DNA of 64,000 nt from Paenibacillus polysaccharolyticus (GCF_900102085.1 NZ_FMVM01000015.1:62001-126000), one strand, 5' to 3'. Counted from the first letter of the stretch, positions 7,692-16,817 are shown. Made by a program: numbers and translations. Notes: a model not told the origin generated them from the sequence alone.

Positions 7692-8454
7692 ACCTTTTCA
7701 ATGGCTCATTGTCCGAGAACAGATCCGGATTTCCCCTCAACATCTCCGTAAGCACCTCGGTTGTTCTCTCAGCATTACAGACACTTGCGACGGCATCTCC
7801 AAAACTCCCTTTATGCATCGCGCCTGCTTGAACCAGCACCTCATCCACCTTCCAGAAGTGCTCTGACCAAGATAATCCGCAATGTCTGCGTGAAGGTACG
7901 GAAATTTTAGTTCCATCTGGCAAAACAGTATACAGCACCTCATGTTCATCGGTCATTCTGCCCGGAATGTCCACCCACTCCTCGATTCCATGAATAAACG
8001 TATTCCGCTTCAAATCCACCCCCACCAGCAGAATTGTCGCTTTGCGATCCAGAAGCTTGCTCCATGCAGAACCTCGTGCACATGGCGTATCGAAGAGATG
8101 ATCGTCCTGTGTGAACTCCCGTGCGTCCTTACCTAATGCCGCTACCGAGTGTGTAGGATGCCAGGAACGGACAACGTTAGGACGTTTACGGAACAACTCC
8201 GGCAGAATGCCCACACAACAGGAAGACGTTTCCACGTGGAACAATGGATTACTTTTGTTAATGGTAGACCACGTATGCGTAGGCAAAACGAGCAAACCAT
8301 CCTTCATATACTCACTCAGCGCATCCAGCACGGTATCTGCCCCGCCCTCTACCTCCCCCATACTCTTCATCGAAGAATGCATCAACAAGGTGCCGTGACG
8401 ATCTATGCCTAATTCCTCTAGCTGCGCGATAAGACTGTCGTATGTATGTGTCAT
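7690..8454 (-). CDS. AAC(3)-family N-acetyltransferase (aminoglycoside 3-N-acetyltransferase fold)
   Basis: A 254-residue protein of usual length for the antibiotic N-acetyltransferase family (PF02522). Family patterns are LLMHSSMKSMGEVEGGADTV near the N-terminus, LVLPTHTWS, RSWHPTHSVAALG, and the C-terminal HKGSFGDA. The family moves acetyl from acetyl-CoA to an amine. Chromosomal Bacillota copies often act on unknown substrates rather than giving drug resistance, so the resistance phenotype is not assumed. The RBS AAGGAGG precedes ATG 8454. It stands alone on the minus strand, convergent with the nitroreductase gene. Confidence 0.88.
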   Translation of the reverse strand: MTHTYDSLIAQLEELGIDRHGTLLMHSSMKSMGEVEGGADTVLDALSEYMKDGLLVLPTHTWSTINKSNPLFHVETSSCCVGILPELFRKRPNVVRSWHPTHSVAALGKDAREFTQDDHLFDTPCARGSAWSKLLDRKATILLVGVDLKRNTFIHGIEEWVDIPGRMTDEHEVLYTVLPDGTKISVPSRRHCGLSWSEHFWKVDEVLVQAGAMHKGSFGDAVASVCNAERTTEVLTEMLRGNPDLFSDNEPLKR

Positions 8455-8509
8455 CTTGGAATAACCTCCTTAGGAATCGATGTGATGTATCGAAAAATAA
8501 AACAAAGAG

Positions 8510-8530
8510 CCGAGATAGGTTCTCGGCCTC
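8510..8530 (-). terminator. Probable terminator of the arabinose operon
   Basis: On the minus strand GCCGAGA, a short loop and TCTCGGC are followed by TCTTTGTTTTATTTTT. It lies ~210 bp after the araA stop codon, and no nearer hairpin was seen. Confidence 0.6.
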
Positions 8531-8741
8531 TGTAATACACTTTTATACGGCAAGCAGATGCTCGCTTTAACGTTGAATACACTCATGAATTTGATCTCTG
8601 ATACTCTGATCATACTTCAGGCATGATCGGATTACAACCGAGATTCATCCTTTGGAATTGGAATCAAGGCGTGGATTAAAGACCTTAGTGATGATTCTAA
8701 AACGATATATACCATTTATAATTCCATGTTTGTCCGTATGA

Positions 8742-10166
8742 CTATTTAATAATCACGTACTCCAGGTTCACCAGCTTCGCATACGTTACGATCTGATCTG
8801 TCGTCAGGTTCAGGGATACCACCGTGTGGTGTCCGCCACCGTTCTCAATCCAAGCTTTAACGCCGTCTTGGAAGTTCGGTTTTACCGTCCACAATACACG
8901 AGCGACTGGCAAATTTGGTGCTGGAACCTTTGGTTCGAAGGCAGATACTTCATTGATCAGCAATTTGTAGTGTGTACCGAAGTCTGCCATAGATACGACG
9001 ACACCTTCGCCAGCTTTGCCGTCAAATACGAGACGAGCCGGATCTTCACGATCGCCAATCCCCAGTGGAGACACGATGATTCTTGGTTTTGTGCTAGCAA
9101 GTGTCGGGTCAACTTCAAGCATGTGAGATTGAAGAATCGCTTCTTGGCCGGCTGCCATTTCATACGTGTAATCTTCCATGAAGCCTGTGTTTTCGTTATG
9201 TGCCATGATTTTCAGCAAACGATCCAGCGCAGCTGTTTTCCAATCCCCTTCACCCGCAAATCCGTAGCCTTGAGCCATCAGGCGTTGTACTGCCAGACCC
9301 GGAAGCTGCTTCATGCCATGCAGGTCTTCGAAGTTCGTTGTGAAGGCCGTGTAACCGCCGTTATCCAGGAACTTTTTGATCGCAATTTCATAGCTTGCTT
9401 GCACACGTACACTAGCTTCCCATGCTTCTTTGCTGTTAGTGCCATAATCGAATTCATACAGATCCGCATATTGTGTGATCAATTCATCAATTTCTTGCTC
9501 AGTTACAGCGTTCACGTACTCGACAAGGTCCCCGATGCCATAGTAGTCTACTGTCCAGCCAAACTGGATTTGAGCCTCGACTTTATCACCTTCCGTTACC
9601 CCTACGTTACGCATGTTATCGCCGAAACGAGCAACTTTGATGTTAAAGCTTTCGTTGTATGCCACCGCTACGTCCATCCAGTCTGCAACCTGCTGTTGCA
9701 CTTCCGGACGCTCCCAGTAACCCACAACAATTTTATTTTGTTTTCTCAGACGGGCATTAATGAAGCCATATTCACGGTCGCCGTGTGCCGCTTGGTTCAG
9801 GTTCATGAAGTCCATGTCGATGGTTGCCCATGGAATGCTCTCGTTATATTGCGTTGCGAGGTGAAGCAATGGTTTTTGCAGCAATTTCGTACCGCGAATC
9901 CACATTTTCGCTGGAGAGAAAGTATGCATCCAAGTGATTACACCCGCTACTTCGTCGCGGTAGTTTACTTCTTTCATGATGCTGGTGATTTTATCTGCGG
10001 TTACAGCCAGATCTTGCAATACAAGCGGGTAAGGAAGTACGCCGCTAGCGTTCAGGGCATCCGTAATTTTCTGTGCATTTGCTTTAACTTCACCGAGTGC
10101 TTCTTCACCGTACAAATGTTGTGAACCGACAACGAACCAAAACTCTTTTGCTGCTGTTGCTGACAT
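8742..10166 (-). CDS. araA: L-arabinose isomerase
   Basis: Interconverts L-arabinose and L-ribulose, the first step of arabinose use, with a Mn2+ centre. The 474-residue length fits the family. Typical segments are FWFVVGSQHLYGEEALGEV at the N-terminus, TWMHTFSPAKMWIRG near residue 95, and GEGDWKTAA, whose glutamate is one of the metal-site residues. The C-terminal GGGHHTVVSL holds the conserved histidine. GAGGATGATTCC precedes ATG 10166. It is the distal gene of the araB-araD-araA cluster, separated from araD by an unusual 464-bp repeat-filled spacer, so its expression may be partly uncoupled from the upstream genes. Confidence 0.97.
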   Translation of the reverse strand: MSATAAKEFWFVVGSQHLYGEEALGEVKANAQKITDALNASGVLPYPLVLQDLAVTADKITSIMKEVNYRDEVAGVITWMHTFSPAKMWIRGTKLLQKPLLHLATQYNESIPWATIDMDFMNLNQAAHGDREYGFINARLRKQNKIVVGYWERPEVQQQVADWMDVAVAYNESFNIKVARFGDNMRNVGVTEGDKVEAQIQFGWTVDYYGIGDLVEYVNAVTEQEIDELITQYADLYEFDYGTNSKEAWEASVRVQASYEIAIKKFLDNGGYTAFTTNFEDLHGMKQLPGLAVQRLMAQGYGFAGEGDWKTAALDRLLKIMAHNENTGFMEDYTYEMAAGQEAILQSHMLEVDPTLASTKPRIIVSPLGIGDREDPARLVFDGKAGEGVVVSMADFGTHYKLLINEVSAFEPKVPAPNLPVARVLWTVKPNFQDGVKAWIENGGGHHTVVSLNLTTDQIVTYAKLVNLEYVIIK

Positions 10167-10208
10167 GGAATCATCCTCATTTCATTAATTTATAGTTGGA
10201 TAAGATGG

Positions 10209-10612
10209 GTTTACACCGGGTCACTACGATTGCAGTACCATCTTTCGATCGCTGGTTATCCTCGGATTTCTTTCCATTCCCCTCTTTAAGGGGGAAATCC
10301 GATGATAAACGCGAGCGCTTCGCTTCTTCAGATTGGTTCTGCACTCTCCGTTAGTGGTGTAAAAAGGTTATTCAACTGCGGGTCGGGCTGGGTAGTTACA
10401 CCAGTCACTCCGATTGCAGTACCATCTTTCGATCGCTGGTTATCATCGTATTTCTTTTCCTTCCCCTCTTTAAGGGGGAAATCCGATGATAAACGCGAGC
10501 GCTCCGCTTCTACAGCTTTCTTCTGTCTGCTCCGTTAGTGGTGTAAAAAGGTTATTCAACTTCGGGTTAGGCAGGGTAGTTACACCGAGACACGGCGATT
10601 GCAGTATCTCCG
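10209..10612. repeat. Tandem ~185-bp non-coding repeat (2.2 copies) between araD and araA
   Basis: Units begin with TTACACC at 10211, 10396 and 10580, giving periods of 185 and 184 bp; the third unit is truncated after ~33 bp. The two full units are nearly identical, including CGATTGCAGTACCATCTTTC, the GATAAACGCGAGCGCT core and TTAGTGGTGTAAAAAGG. Each unit carries a long hairpin: in unit 1 ATCCTCGGATTTC (10258-10270) pairs with GAAATCCGATGAT (10294-10306) around a smaller CCCC..GGGG stem. The RNA made between araD and araA would contain these hairpins. No protein is convincingly encoded. Confidence 0.9.
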
Positions 10613-10629
10613 GGTCTTACATATCCAGA

Positions 10630-11325
10630 TTACTTCTGGCCGTAGTATGCGTCCTTGCCATGTTTGCGCAGGTAGTGTTTATCCAAAATGCCTTGCGGCA
10701 GTTCTTTGGCAAAGTTGTTCAGCTGGCGGGCGTACAGGTTCATTTTGCACACTTCCTCCAGCACAACGCTGTTCACCACGGCTGACTTGGCGTCTTTGCC
10801 CCATGTGAACGGTGCATGACCATGCAGGAGCACTGCTGGGATCGCCATTACATCCAGTCCGCGTTGTTCGAACGTTTCAATGATTACACGGCCCGTCTCT
10901 GCTTCGTATCCGCGATCAATCTCATCCTGGTTCAGGAAACGTGCGCATGGCACGGCTCCGTAGAACGTATCCGCGTGAGTCGTTCCCATGACAGGTACGT
11001 CCAGACCGGCTTGCGCCCAGATCGTTGCCCATGTAGAATGCGTATGCACGATGCCGCCGATTTCCTTGTAGTGTTTGTATAGAACCGCATGCGTAGCGGT
11101 GTCCGAGGAAGGTCTCATCTCCCCTTCCACCACGTTACCGTCGAGATCGACGACAACCATGTCGCTGGCTTTCATTTTTTCATAATCAACTCCGCTTGGT
11201 TTAATGACGAACAGACCGCTTTCCCGATCAATTGCGCTCACATTGCCCCAAGTGAACTTCACCAGTCCGTGCTTCGGCAGCTCCAGGTTGGCCTCAAATA
11301 CCTCTTGTTTCAGTTGCTCTAACAT
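10630..11325 (-). CDS. araD: L-ribulose-5-phosphate 4-epimerase
   Basis: Converts L-ribulose 5-phosphate to D-xylulose 5-phosphate, the last dedicated step of arabinose catabolism. The protein is 231 residues, the family norm, in the class II aldolase/adducin fold. Seen are LVKFTWGNVSA, FVIKPSGVDY, the SSDTATH stretch, the zinc-site HTHSTWA, and LLHGHAPFTWG with another metal histidine. It starts two bases after the araB stop codon, so the two are translationally linked. A large repeat-containing spacer separates it from araA downstream. Confidence 0.96.
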   Translation of the reverse strand: MLEQLKQEVFEANLELPKHGLVKFTWGNVSAIDRESGLFVIKPSGVDYEKMKASDMVVVDLDGNVVEGEMRPSSDTATHAVLYKHYKEIGGIVHTHSTWATIWAQAGLDVPVMGTTHADTFYGAVPCARFLNQDEIDRGYEAETGRVIIETFEQRGLDVMAIPAVLLHGHAPFTWGKDAKSAVVNSVVLEEVCKMNLYARQLNNFAKELPQGILDKHYLRKHGKDAYYGQK

Positions 11326-11327
11326 GT

Positions 11328-12947
11328 TTAGTTTCCTCCGTTCTCTACCAGATGCTCTACAGCGGCATGTTCAATGGCAAGTCCGCTCCGGTAGCGTTCG
11401 ATAAATGCTTCGAATCCCTTCACATCGGCAGCTTCCGGAGCCACTTCGACCCCTTCGACATCCTTGAACACTTTTTGCTCCAGGAAAACATCCAGCGTTT
11501 CTTGCTCGCCTTTGTCCTTCAGGTACGAAGCCAGCAAAGCCATACCCCACGCGCCGCCTTCACCAGCGGTAGACATTACCGATACCGGAACGTTCATAGC
11601 CGCCGCGACGATTCGCTGACCAACTACAGGTGTCTTAAACAGACCACCATGTGCCAAAATGCTGTCGATCGCCACCTGCTCCTTCTCGGTCAGGATGTCC
11701 ATACCCAGCTTAAGCGCGCCAAAGGCGCTGAACAGATGGGTGCGCATGAAATTCGCCAGGTTAAACTTGCTTTCCGGAGAGCGCACGAACAATGGGCGTC
11801 CATGCTCCAGTCCTGTAATATTTTCACCGGAGTAGTACCCGTAGCTAAGCAATCCGCCCCCATCCGGGTCGGCTTCAAGCGCCTTGTTAAACAACACGCT
11901 GAACAGCTTGCCGGAATCGGCCTCGATGCCCATCGCCTCTGCGAACTCGCGGAACAAACCGATCCATGCGTTCAGATCACTGGAGCAGTTGTTGGCATGT
12001 ACCATGCCGACCGGACTGCCATCTGGCGTAGTCACCATATCAATCTCGGGATACACGCTGGACAATTCCTTCTCCAGAACGATCATCGCAAAGACTGACG
12101 TGCCCACCGAAATATTGCCCGTTCGTTTGCGCACACTGTTGGTCGCGACCATACCTGTTCCTGCATCACCCTCCGGTGCACACAGTGGAATACCCGCTGC
12201 CAGTTTTCCTGAAGGATCAAGCAGCTTCGCCCCAGCTTCCGTCAATGCACCTGCATGCTCTCCGGCGAGGTACACTTTAGGGAGCAAATCTTCAACCTTC
12301 CACGGATAACCTTTGCCAGCAATGTGCTCATTGAACTGGTTGATCATTGCGGGATGGTAATTATGCGTTGTCTCGTCAATCGGGAACATACCCGATGCAT
12401 CGCCGATCCCAATCGCCTTATTGCCAGTCAACAACCAGTGGATGTAACCCGCCAGTGTGGTCAGGTAATCAATCTGAGGCACATGTTGCTCTCCGTTCAA
12501 AATAGCCTGATACAGATGGGCAATGCTCCAGCGTTCAGGGATGTTGAATTGCAACAGTTCTGTCAGCTCGCGTGCAGCCGCACCTGTCGTTGAGTTACGC
12601 CACGTACGGAACGGTACGAGCATTTCCCCCGCCTGATCCAGCGCGATATATCCGTGCATCATGGCAGAGAAGCCGATTGAACCTACAGTCGTCAGCGGTA
12701 CACCATACTTCTGCTCTACATCCTGCTTCAATTCGCGGTACGCTGTCTGCAAACCCGTGATGATATCCTCCTGATTGTACGTCCAATAGCCGTCTTTCAG
12801 CAGGTTCTCCCATTCATAACTGCCAGAGGCAATCGTCTCAAAATGCTCATCAATCAATACCGCTTTAATGCGCGTTGATCCAAGCTCAATCCCAAGTGAG
12901 GTTGCTCCCTTGGCAATAGCTTCTTTCACATCCACATGACTCGTCAC
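11328..12947 (-). CDS. araB: FGGY-family carbohydrate kinase, probable ribulokinase
   Basis: Phosphorylates L-ribulose with ATP, inferred from its place between araR and araD. The FGGY kinase fold is shown by SLGIELGSTRIKAVLID at the N-terminus (ATP phosphate site), FSAMMHGYIALD, and the C-terminal STAGEGGAWGMALLA adenosine motif. The frame runs open to 13025, but the conserved domain begins later and AGAGGGG lies ten bases before GTG 12947, so that start is taken (539 residues). The sequence resembles the Paenibacillus-type kinase often labelled xylulokinase, so the substrate rests on context. It is the first gene of araB-araD-araA and has its own promoter with an AraR site. Confidence 0.85.
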   Translation of the reverse strand: MTSHVDVKEAIAKGATSLGIELGSTRIKAVLIDEHFETIASGSYEWENLLKDGYWTYNQEDIITGLQTAYRELKQDVEQKYGVPLTTVGSIGFSAMMHGYIALDQAGEMLVPFRTWRNSTTGAAARELTELLQFNIPERWSIAHLYQAILNGEQHVPQIDYLTTLAGYIHWLLTGNKAIGIGDASGMFPIDETTHNYHPAMINQFNEHIAGKGYPWKVEDLLPKVYLAGEHAGALTEAGAKLLDPSGKLAAGIPLCAPEGDAGTGMVATNSVRKRTGNISVGTSVFAMIVLEKELSSVYPEIDMVTTPDGSPVGMVHANNCSSDLNAWIGLFREFAEAMGIEADSGKLFSVLFNKALEADPDGGGLLSYGYYSGENITGLEHGRPLFVRSPESKFNLANFMRTHLFSAFGALKLGMDILTEKEQVAIDSILAHGGLFKTPVVGQRIVAAAMNVPVSVMSTAGEGGAWGMALLASYLKDKGEQETLDVFLEQKVFKDVEGVEVAPEAADVKGFEAFIERYRSGLAIEHAAVEHLVENGGN

Positions 12948-13097
12948 TTCCGCATATCCCCTCTCTGCTCGCCATCTACGTCCGTGGAATGGCATGTATT
13001 CCAACTGCACCCTCGTAAGATGCAATCCACCACCTACGTTCGTGGCTATAATCTATTTCAGCATTCCAAGAATGCGCTTTCCTGTACTGACAGCCTT

Positions 13098-13126
13098 AGT
13101 ATATTTTTTGTACGTACATTTGTCAA
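13098..13126 (-). promoter_or_regulatory. araBDA promoter with embedded AraR operator
   Basis: On the minus strand: -35 TTGACA (13126-13121), a 17-bp spacer and -10 TATACT (13103-13098). The spacer contains the palindrome TGTACGTACA (13109-13118). This matches the known AraR target style in Bacillus (TTTGTACG-type sites), so AraR would directly block RNA polymerase. Confidence 0.8.
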
Positions 13127-13281
13127 TGAGATAACGAAGTTATACTCACAAAGGACTGTTTTTGTAAAATATTCAATTGCATCAACGCATTTTAATTTAT
13201 TTCCCCTATAGAAATGTAAGGTTTAATTCGACAAAATTGTAGCCAGTTGTACGGAACATTTATAAAAATGTACGGTTTCTC

Positions 13282-13309
13282 TTGCAAGTAAAGTGAATCA
13301 TGCTAGAAT
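13282..13309 (+). promoter_or_regulatory. araR promoter
   Basis: -35 TTGCAA (13282-13287), 16-bp spacer, -10 TAGAAT (13304-13309). The second perfect TGTACGTACA operator begins two bases downstream, at the transcription start, which indicates autorepression. Confidence 0.65.
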
Positions 13310-13310
13310 A

Positions 13311-13320
13311 TGTACGTACA
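13311..13320. promoter_or_regulatory. AraR operator at the araR transcription start
   Basis: Perfect palindrome TGTACGTACA, identical to the core in the araB promoter ~202 bp away. Two equal sites at that spacing could support DNA looping by AraR dimers. Confidence 0.75.
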
Positions 13321-13363
13321 ACTTGAGCCATATTGATACAATATAGACGTTACAACGAAAGAA

Positions 13364-14464
13364 GTGGACGAATTGAAACCTAAATACCAAGTGATTATTG
13401 ATGATATAAAGAGCCATATCCTGTCCGGGACTTACAGCATCGGCGAGCAGATTCCTACTGAATCAGCCTTGCAGGAGAGTTATAACGTGAGCCGTCAGAC
13501 CGTTCGCAAGGCCATTTTGGAGTTGTCTAACGAAGGTTTTTTACGCAGCGAAAAGGGTTCGGGCACCTATGTCAGCAATCAGTACCGATCGCGAGCAGGT
13601 GGCAACACTTCCAAGAAGACGATCGGGGTCATTACCACCTATATCTCGGACTATATTTTCCCTTCCATTATTCGCGGTATCGAGCGTCGTCTGAATGAGG
13701 ACAACTACTCGCTTCTGCTCGCCAGTACGAATAATGATGTAGCACAAGAGAAAAAGGCACTTGAGATGATGTTATCTTACGGCGTAGATGGTCTGATTGT
13801 TGAACCGACGAAAAGCAATCTGTACAACCCGAATATTGCGTACTATCTGTCTTTTAAGGAGCAAGATGTGCCGTTTGCGATGATCAATGCATTTTATGAG
13901 GAGTTAGAGGTCCCCTTTTTCTGTCTGGATGATGTACAGTCCAGTTATCTCGCCACTAAGGAGCTAATCTCCAAAGGCCACACCCAGATCGGGATTATTG
14001 CCAAAATGGATGATCTGCAGGGCAAGTACCGGATGAAGGGATACATCAAGGCACTAGGGGAAGCAAAACTGAGGTTCCACCCCGAGCATGTGCTCTCGTT
14101 TGATACCGCATCAAAAACAGATCTGTCCGCAAACGTGACAGCATATCTGCAAGAAAATCGGGAAGCACTCACCGCAATTGTTTGTTATAACGATGAAGTT
14201 GGGCTGGAAGTGGTACACGCTTGCCGCCAGCTCGGTATTTCGATCCCGGATGAGCTGTCCATTATTGGACAGGACAATTCGTACATCGCCAAAAATGCAA
14301 ACATCAGGCTCACCACACTCACTCATCCCCAAGAGCAGATGGGTCGTGATGCTGCCGATTGGGTTATCCGCAAGCTTCAGGGGAAGAAAGACCTCCCTAC
14401 TCAAACCTACTATCAGCCTGAGCTGGTGGAAGGCGAGACGGTGAAGGAGATGGAGATTGAATAA
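13364..14464 (+). CDS. araR: Arabinose-responsive repressor (GntR DNA-binding + LacI-type sensor)
   Basis: A chimeric repressor like Bacillus AraR. Residues ~5-75 form a GntR winged helix (IPTESALQESYNVSRQTVRKA, then SEKGSGTYV). Residues ~85-360 form a periplasmic-binding-protein fold of LacI type (KTIGVITTYISDYIFP through LTTLTHPQEQMGRDAA). L-arabinose is the expected inducer. GTG 13364 gives 366 residues. TTG 13373 is an alternative that aligns better with the family's usual start (KPKYQ). It is divergent from araBDA with operators at both promoters. Confidence 0.93.
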   Translation: MDELKPKYQVIIDDIKSHILSGTYSIGEQIPTESALQESYNVSRQTVRKAILELSNEGFLRSEKGSGTYVSNQYRSRAGGNTSKKTIGVITTYISDYIFPSIIRGIERRLNEDNYSLLLASTNNDVAQEKKALEMMLSYGVDGLIVEPTKSNLYNPNIAYYLSFKEQDVPFAMINAFYEELEVPFFCLDDVQSSYLATKELISKGHTQIGIIAKMDDLQGKYRMKGYIKALGEAKLRFHPEHVLSFDTASKTDLSANVTAYLQENREALTAIVCYNDEVGLEVVHACRQLGISIPDELSIIGQDNSYIAKNANIRLTTLTHPQEQMGRDAADWVIRKLQGKKDLPTQTYYQPELVEGETVKEMEIE

Positions 14465-14699
14465 ACATCCTCATGCGCATTCATATTTTTCTCACATTCT
14501 AGCCCATATGCTTACTATATTCCGTAAGCACAGAAAACGCTGTGAGCCGGTAGCAATAGATACAGTAGTGATATAATAGCTGGGACACGGAGTAACATAT
14601 ACTGAATGGATAGCGTAGAGTTCCGTACGATTTACGTTTATTTACGTTATCATCAGCAATACAATTTGGGATAAAAAGAGTTCAGGAGGTGATCTCGTC

Positions 14700-15554
14700 A
14701 TGGTTGAAATGAACGGCCTATCACAACCAGCACATCTGTCACCTGTGGACTTGAACAGCATGCGTGCCAGAACGTTGGGAGATTATCTGAAGTCACGGCG
14801 CGCACGGCTTCAACCGGAGCAAGCAGGGCTCGCCAAGACTCATGGTCAACGCCGGACACCTGGGTTACGCCGAGAAGAGGTTGCCATACTGGCAGGGGTT
14901 AGCGCAACCTATTATACGTTTCTGGAACAGGGGCGAGAGGTAGCCGTCTCCCGAGAAGTTATCGAGAGTATCGGCCGGGCACTTCAATTGTCTCCCGATG
15001 AGCACACCCATCTGCTCGGCCTATGGAATGGCAATGAACCTGAGATGGCCCTGCCAATTACCTCGGAGATCACTCAACCTTGGCGGGATATTGTGAATCA
15101 GATGGCGTTTCCTGCGTTCATCACGAATGATCGTGCTGAGTTGCTTGCCTGGAACACATCTGTCGACAAATACGTATTGGACTACACTTCACGTGCTCCA
15201 GAACAACGGAACATGATGTTTAGCTTATTTACAGATCCGGAAATGCGCGCTCGACTTATCAATTGGGAGGAGATGGCGGCACATTCCGTTGCCATATTCC
15301 GTACCTCTTATGATAAATATACACATGATCCGTGGTTTCCCAAGTTTGTAGATGATCTTTCCAAAGAAAGTTCTGAATTTGCATCGTTATGGGAGCTGCA
15401 CCACGTAGAGGCAAAGAGGGTTACGCGCGTTTACTACCAACTGCCCGACCAAGAACAAGCTATCGCATATGACATTAATTCGTTATCATTCACGCTGGAT
15501 CACCCGGATCTGCATCTGTGCATCTATTCTCCAGTCAAGGAACAGGAATCTTAA
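14700..15554 (+). CDS. XRE-family regulator with MmyB-like ligand-binding domain
   Basis: A 284-residue regulator. An N-terminal helix-turn-helix (~25-100) includes the family hallmark TPGLRREEVAILAGVSATYY and LEQGRE. The rest (~110-280) is the MmyB-like PAS-type sensor domain, with the DRAELLAWN segment typical of the family. The RBS AGGAGGTG lies eight bases before ATG 14700. Such regulators usually control a neighbouring oxidoreductase; here an aldo/keto reductase follows on the same strand after 221 bp. The ligand is unknown, and fatty-acid-like compounds have been proposed for relatives. Confidence 0.88.
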   Translation: MVEMNGLSQPAHLSPVDLNSMRARTLGDYLKSRRARLQPEQAGLAKTHGQRRTPGLRREEVAILAGVSATYYTFLEQGREVAVSREVIESIGRALQLSPDEHTHLLGLWNGNEPEMALPITSEITQPWRDIVNQMAFPAFITNDRAELLAWNTSVDKYVLDYTSRAPEQRNMMFSLFTDPEMRARLINWEEMAAHSVAIFRTSYDKYTHDPWFPKFVDDLSKESSEFASLWELHHVEAKRVTRVYYQLPDQEQAIAYDINSLSFTLDHPDLHLCIYSPVKEQES

Positions 15555-15628
15555 ACAGCGCTTGCCCCTCTTCTTTCACAAATCGTATGATCTTCACTTC
15601 ATTTACCACCGTAGTCCTATACAAGACA

Positions 15629-15650
15629 ACCAGAATAATGCCATTCTGGT
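15629..15650. promoter_or_regulatory. Inverted repeat ahead of the aldo/keto reductase gene
   Basis: ACCAGAAT-AATGCC-ATTCTGGT, 8-bp perfect arms, 75 bp after the MmyB-type gene and ~125 bp before the next gene. No T tract follows, so an operator is as likely as a weak terminator. Confidence 0.4.
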
Positions 15651-15775
15651 ACTGCCGTTACTAGCATAAGCATGCTGTGGTTGGGGTAGTAACTGCGAAT
15701 TAGAATGGAATCATGCCTTAAGCATAACGATGAAGGTACTATATTCTTTAATTTGCGGAAAAGAGGGATGATCGG

Positions 15776-16759
15776 ATGGAGTTTAATAATAATGGAGTGG
15801 TGAAAAGAAAGTTAGGTTCACTTGGACTTGAGGTATCCGCACTGGGACTTGGTACCATGATGATGCCTGACAACGAGGATTCTATACGTACGATTCATGG
15901 TGCACTGGATCAAGGAGTTACCTTGTTCGACACAGCTGATATATACGGGGAACATTTCATGCAACAAGGACTGTTCGGAGGTAACGAGCAACTGGTTGGC
16001 CGAGCTCTGAAAGGCCGTCGTGATCAAGCCGTTCTGGCGACCAAATTCGGCATTGTATCTCCAAACATGAAGGTACTCGGACACCCGGCGTATGTCAAAA
16101 AATCAATCGATTCCAGCCTGCTTCAACTGGGCACCCATTACATCGACCTGTACTATCAGCATCGTGTTGATCCGGACGTCCCTATTGAAGAGACCGTTGG
16201 CGCTATGGCTCAACTTGTGCAGGAAGGTAAAGTCCGCTTCCTTGGTCTCTCGGAAGCAACGGCGGATCAGATCCGGCGGGCACATGCCATTCATCCCATC
16301 ACGGCGGTAGAAACAGAATACTCCCTCTGGAGCCGCGAAGTAGAGGATGAGGTGCTACCTGTTCTGGATGAACTGGGTATAGGTTTTGTACCCTATAGTC
16401 CCTTGGGACGCGGATTCCTGACTGGACAGATTCGGACGTTTGATGATCTGCCTGCGGATGATTACCGCCGCTTCTTCCCTCGTTTCCAAGGAGATAATTT
16501 CAATAAAAATCTGGAGGTCGTTCGGCTGATTGAGCAGCTTGCCGCACGAAAACGCTGTACTACGCCTCAACTGGCTCTAGCTTGGCTGCTGGCGCAGGGG
16601 GAGCAAATTGTACCTATACCCGGTACGAAACGTCTAGAGCGGTTGCAGGAGAACCTTGGTGCATTGCAGGTCACGATCACACCGGAAGAATTGGCCGAGA
16701 TCGAACACATCTCGCCCAAAGGGTTCGCAGCAGGTGAGCGCTATCCTTCGTTTTCCTGA
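15776..16759 (+). CDS. Aldo/keto reductase (AKR13-like)
   Basis: A 327-residue NADPH-dependent TIM-barrel oxidoreductase. Catalytic residues follow the family order: D and Y in FDTADIYGEH, K in LATKFGI and H in YYQHRVDPDVP. The C-terminal IPIPGTKRLERLQEN-type segment (here VPIPGTKR) binds the NADP phosphate. GAGGG and GATCGG precede ATG 15776. It is probably regulated by the MmyB-type protein upstream. The carbonyl substrate is unknown. A GC-rich terminator follows at 16791. Confidence 0.92.
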   Translation: MEFNNNGVVKRKLGSLGLEVSALGLGTMMMPDNEDSIRTIHGALDQGVTLFDTADIYGEHFMQQGLFGGNEQLVGRALKGRRDQAVLATKFGIVSPNMKVLGHPAYVKKSIDSSLLQLGTHYIDLYYQHRVDPDVPIEETVGAMAQLVQEGKVRFLGLSEATADQIRRAHAIHPITAVETEYSLWSREVEDEVLPVLDELGIGFVPYSPLGRGFLTGQIRTFDDLPADDYRRFFPRFQGDNFNKNLEVVRLIEQLAARKRCTTPQLALAWLLAQGEQIVPIPGTKRLERLQENLGALQVTITPEELAEIEHISPKGFAAGERYPSFS

Positions 16760-16790
16760 GGTCAGAGTTGAATAAGAGTAAGAACAGGAA

Positions 16791-16817
16791 AAAGGCTGCC
16801 GTTCGGCAGCCTTTCTT
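16791..16817 (+). terminator. Terminator of the aldo/keto reductase gene
   Basis: AAAGGCTGCC-GTTC-GGCAGCCTTT followed by CTTATC. The stem is perfect and begins 31 bp after the stop codon. Confidence 0.85.

Larger units (their letters stand above)
12948..13363. other. Divergent regulatory region between araB and araR
   Basis: It contains the araB promoter (13098-13126), the araR promoter (13282-13309), two perfect TGTACGTACA operators (13109-13118, 13311-13320) and two imperfect TGTACGG half-sites near 13247 and 13269. A long araB leader of ~140 nt results. No ORF was supported. Confidence 0.7.

Noticed and set aside
7690..8454. A confirmed aminoglycoside-resistance gene
   Set aside because: The family is clear, but chromosomal AAC(3)-like proteins of Bacillota often do not confer resistance, and substrate residues cannot be judged by eye.
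8826..10124. A 432-codon open frame on the plus strand opposite araA
   Set aside because: It is the complement of a clear araA gene, has Cys/Phe/His-rich nonsense composition and no RBS; araA accounts for the region.
10209..10612. The tandem repeat as a CRISPR array
   Set aside because: Units are ~185 bp and contiguous with no variable spacers and no cas genes.
10302..10785. Short open frames inside the araD-araA repeats
   Set aside because: Two of them begin with the same repeated sequence and run into araD antisense; no RBS or protein pattern.
13364..13375. Definite choice between GTG 13364 and TTG 13373 as the araR start
   Set aside because: Neither has a strong RBS; the longer form is listed and the alternative noted.
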